Assembly: GCA_016866355.1 (NCBI GenBank)
Contig: VGMN01000004.1
Coordinates: 87,074-151,073 of the forward strand
From: Bacteroidota bacterium
Lineage (GTDB): Bacteria > Bacteroidota > Bacteroidia > Chitinophagales > Chitinophagaceae
DNA: 64,000 nt
Reading direction: 5' to 3'
Numbering within the stretch: position 1 is the first letter of the stretch; every line of letters begins with the position of its first letter. The notes under the pieces are model-generated. The model was not told the DNA's origin. It searched no databases and saw only the letters and a list, made by a program, of their open reading frames with translations. Below are positions 63,244-64,000 of this stretch, piece by piece. The position numbers were made by a program, and so were the translations under genes.

Positions 63244-63876
63244 ATGAAACATTATCTGTTTGCTTTATTGGTTTTGCTTACGGCAGCGTTATCGGTTCAA
63301 CTTCCAGCTTATGCGCAAAAAAAATCTACGGGTGTAGCATTAGCGTTGGGTGGGGGAGTAAATCTTTCTAATGCCCAGACAGCAGGCTACTATAATCATG
63401 CCAGTAGTTCCACGGCTCGATTCTCGTTTGGTTTTTTTGCGGACAAAAAAATTAAAGGAGGTCTCTCTGCACGCTCCGGTTTTTTCTATAATGGTCTTGG
63501 AAGGGAACATGTAGTAGGAGGTATGAGCATGCAAGATGAATTCAGTTTTTTTACGGTTCCTCTACAGGCAAAATATTCGTTCAAAAATTCTCCTTTTAGC
63601 TTGTATGTGGGTCCTCAATTTTCATATTTGATCAATGCTACCTGGAGGCCAGACGGGAATACCCGTTCTTTGATGACCGATCAGTTTCAACGCTTGAATG
63701 TTTCTGCTGCAGGCGGGCTATTATGCGCATTTACAAACCGCTTTTCCATGGGCTTTGAATATCAAAGTAGCATTGGAAGTAACCTGGACAAAGAGTATGC
63801 ATCAAATTTGCCAGCTGACACCAAGTATCAGCTCAATGCCTACTCTTTAAGAGCATTCTATAAACTTTCAAAATAA
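63244..63876 (+). CDS. Outer membrane beta-barrel protein (porin-like)
   Basis: Signal peptide MKHYLFALLVLLTAALSVQLPAYAQ; alternating beta-strand pattern ending LNAYSLRAFYKLSK. Confidence 0.78.
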   Translation: MKHYLFALLVLLTAALSVQLPAYAQKKSTGVALALGGGVNLSNAQTAGYYNHASSSTARFSFGFFADKKIKGGLSARSGFFYNGLGREHVVGGMSMQDEFSFFTVPLQAKYSFKNSPFSLYVGPQFSYLINATWRPDGNTRSLMTDQFQRLNVSAAGGLLCAFTNRFSMGFEYQSSIGSNLDKEYASNLPADTKYQLNAYSLRAFYKLSK

Positions 63877-63887
63877 GTTAACTAACT

Positions 63888-63919
63888 AAAAAAGCCCTCG
63901 GTAATCCGAGGGCTTTTTT
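63888..63919. terminator. Bidirectional intrinsic terminator
   Basis: aaaaaagccctcgg-taat-ccgagggctttttt between the barrel gene (+) and the tRNA gene (-). Confidence 0.92.
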
Positions 63920-63926
63920 GTTTTAG

Positions 63927-64000
63927 TGACCCCGTCAGGATTCAAACCTGAAACCTTTTGATCCGTAGTCAAATGCTCTATTCAGTTGAGCTACGGGGCC
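63927..64000 (-). tRNA. tRNA-Arg (anticodon ACG)
   Basis: Minus strand GGCCCCG-TA-GCTC...GAGC-A-TTTGA-CTACGGA-TCAAA-...TCAGGTTTGAATCCTGA-CGGGGTC-A; cloverleaf folds, loop CTACGGA gives anticodon ACG; CCA not encoded. Confidence 0.93.

Overview
The window is ordinary-looking chromosomal DNA from a Bacteroidota bacterium, probably Chitinophagaceae-like. I infer this from gene content, TAnnTTTG-type -7 boxes, a type IX secretion-style modular metalloprotease, fused SecDF and bacillithiol genes. It is densely coding, with about 50 genes, several translationally coupled runs and at least six convergent gene pairs whose 3' ends overlap. I saw no transposase, integrase, phage, CRISPR array, rRNA or recognisable defence island. 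Recognisable blocks are: a trans-4-hydroxyproline catabolic set split by an antisense AGMO-like hydroxylase; purK and purE flanking an RND efflux operon; ccmE-ccmF-DUF4294-bshB1-membrane protein-radical SAM; nusB-DUF1573-yajC-coaE; groES-groEL; etfB-etfA-bifunctional nuclease-ispE; and a tRNA-Arg(ACG) at the right edge. I found no clear-cut new multi-gene system. The best leads are: (1) an ABC-F protein in which all visible degenerate motifs fall on one composite ATP site, including a natural Walker B Glu-to-Gln; (2) a glutamate-racemase homologue with a signal peptide and a much enlarged length; (3) a CcmE with CxxxY in place of HxxxY, in an operon with a bacillithiol gene and a radical SAM enzyme; (4) a YafK-type L,D-transpeptidase fused to a TonB_C-like domain; (5) a strong terminator-like hairpin inside the first codons of an amino-acid permease; and (6) apparently leaderless divergent promoters between purK and hppD. 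All family calls are from memory of motifs; no searches were run.
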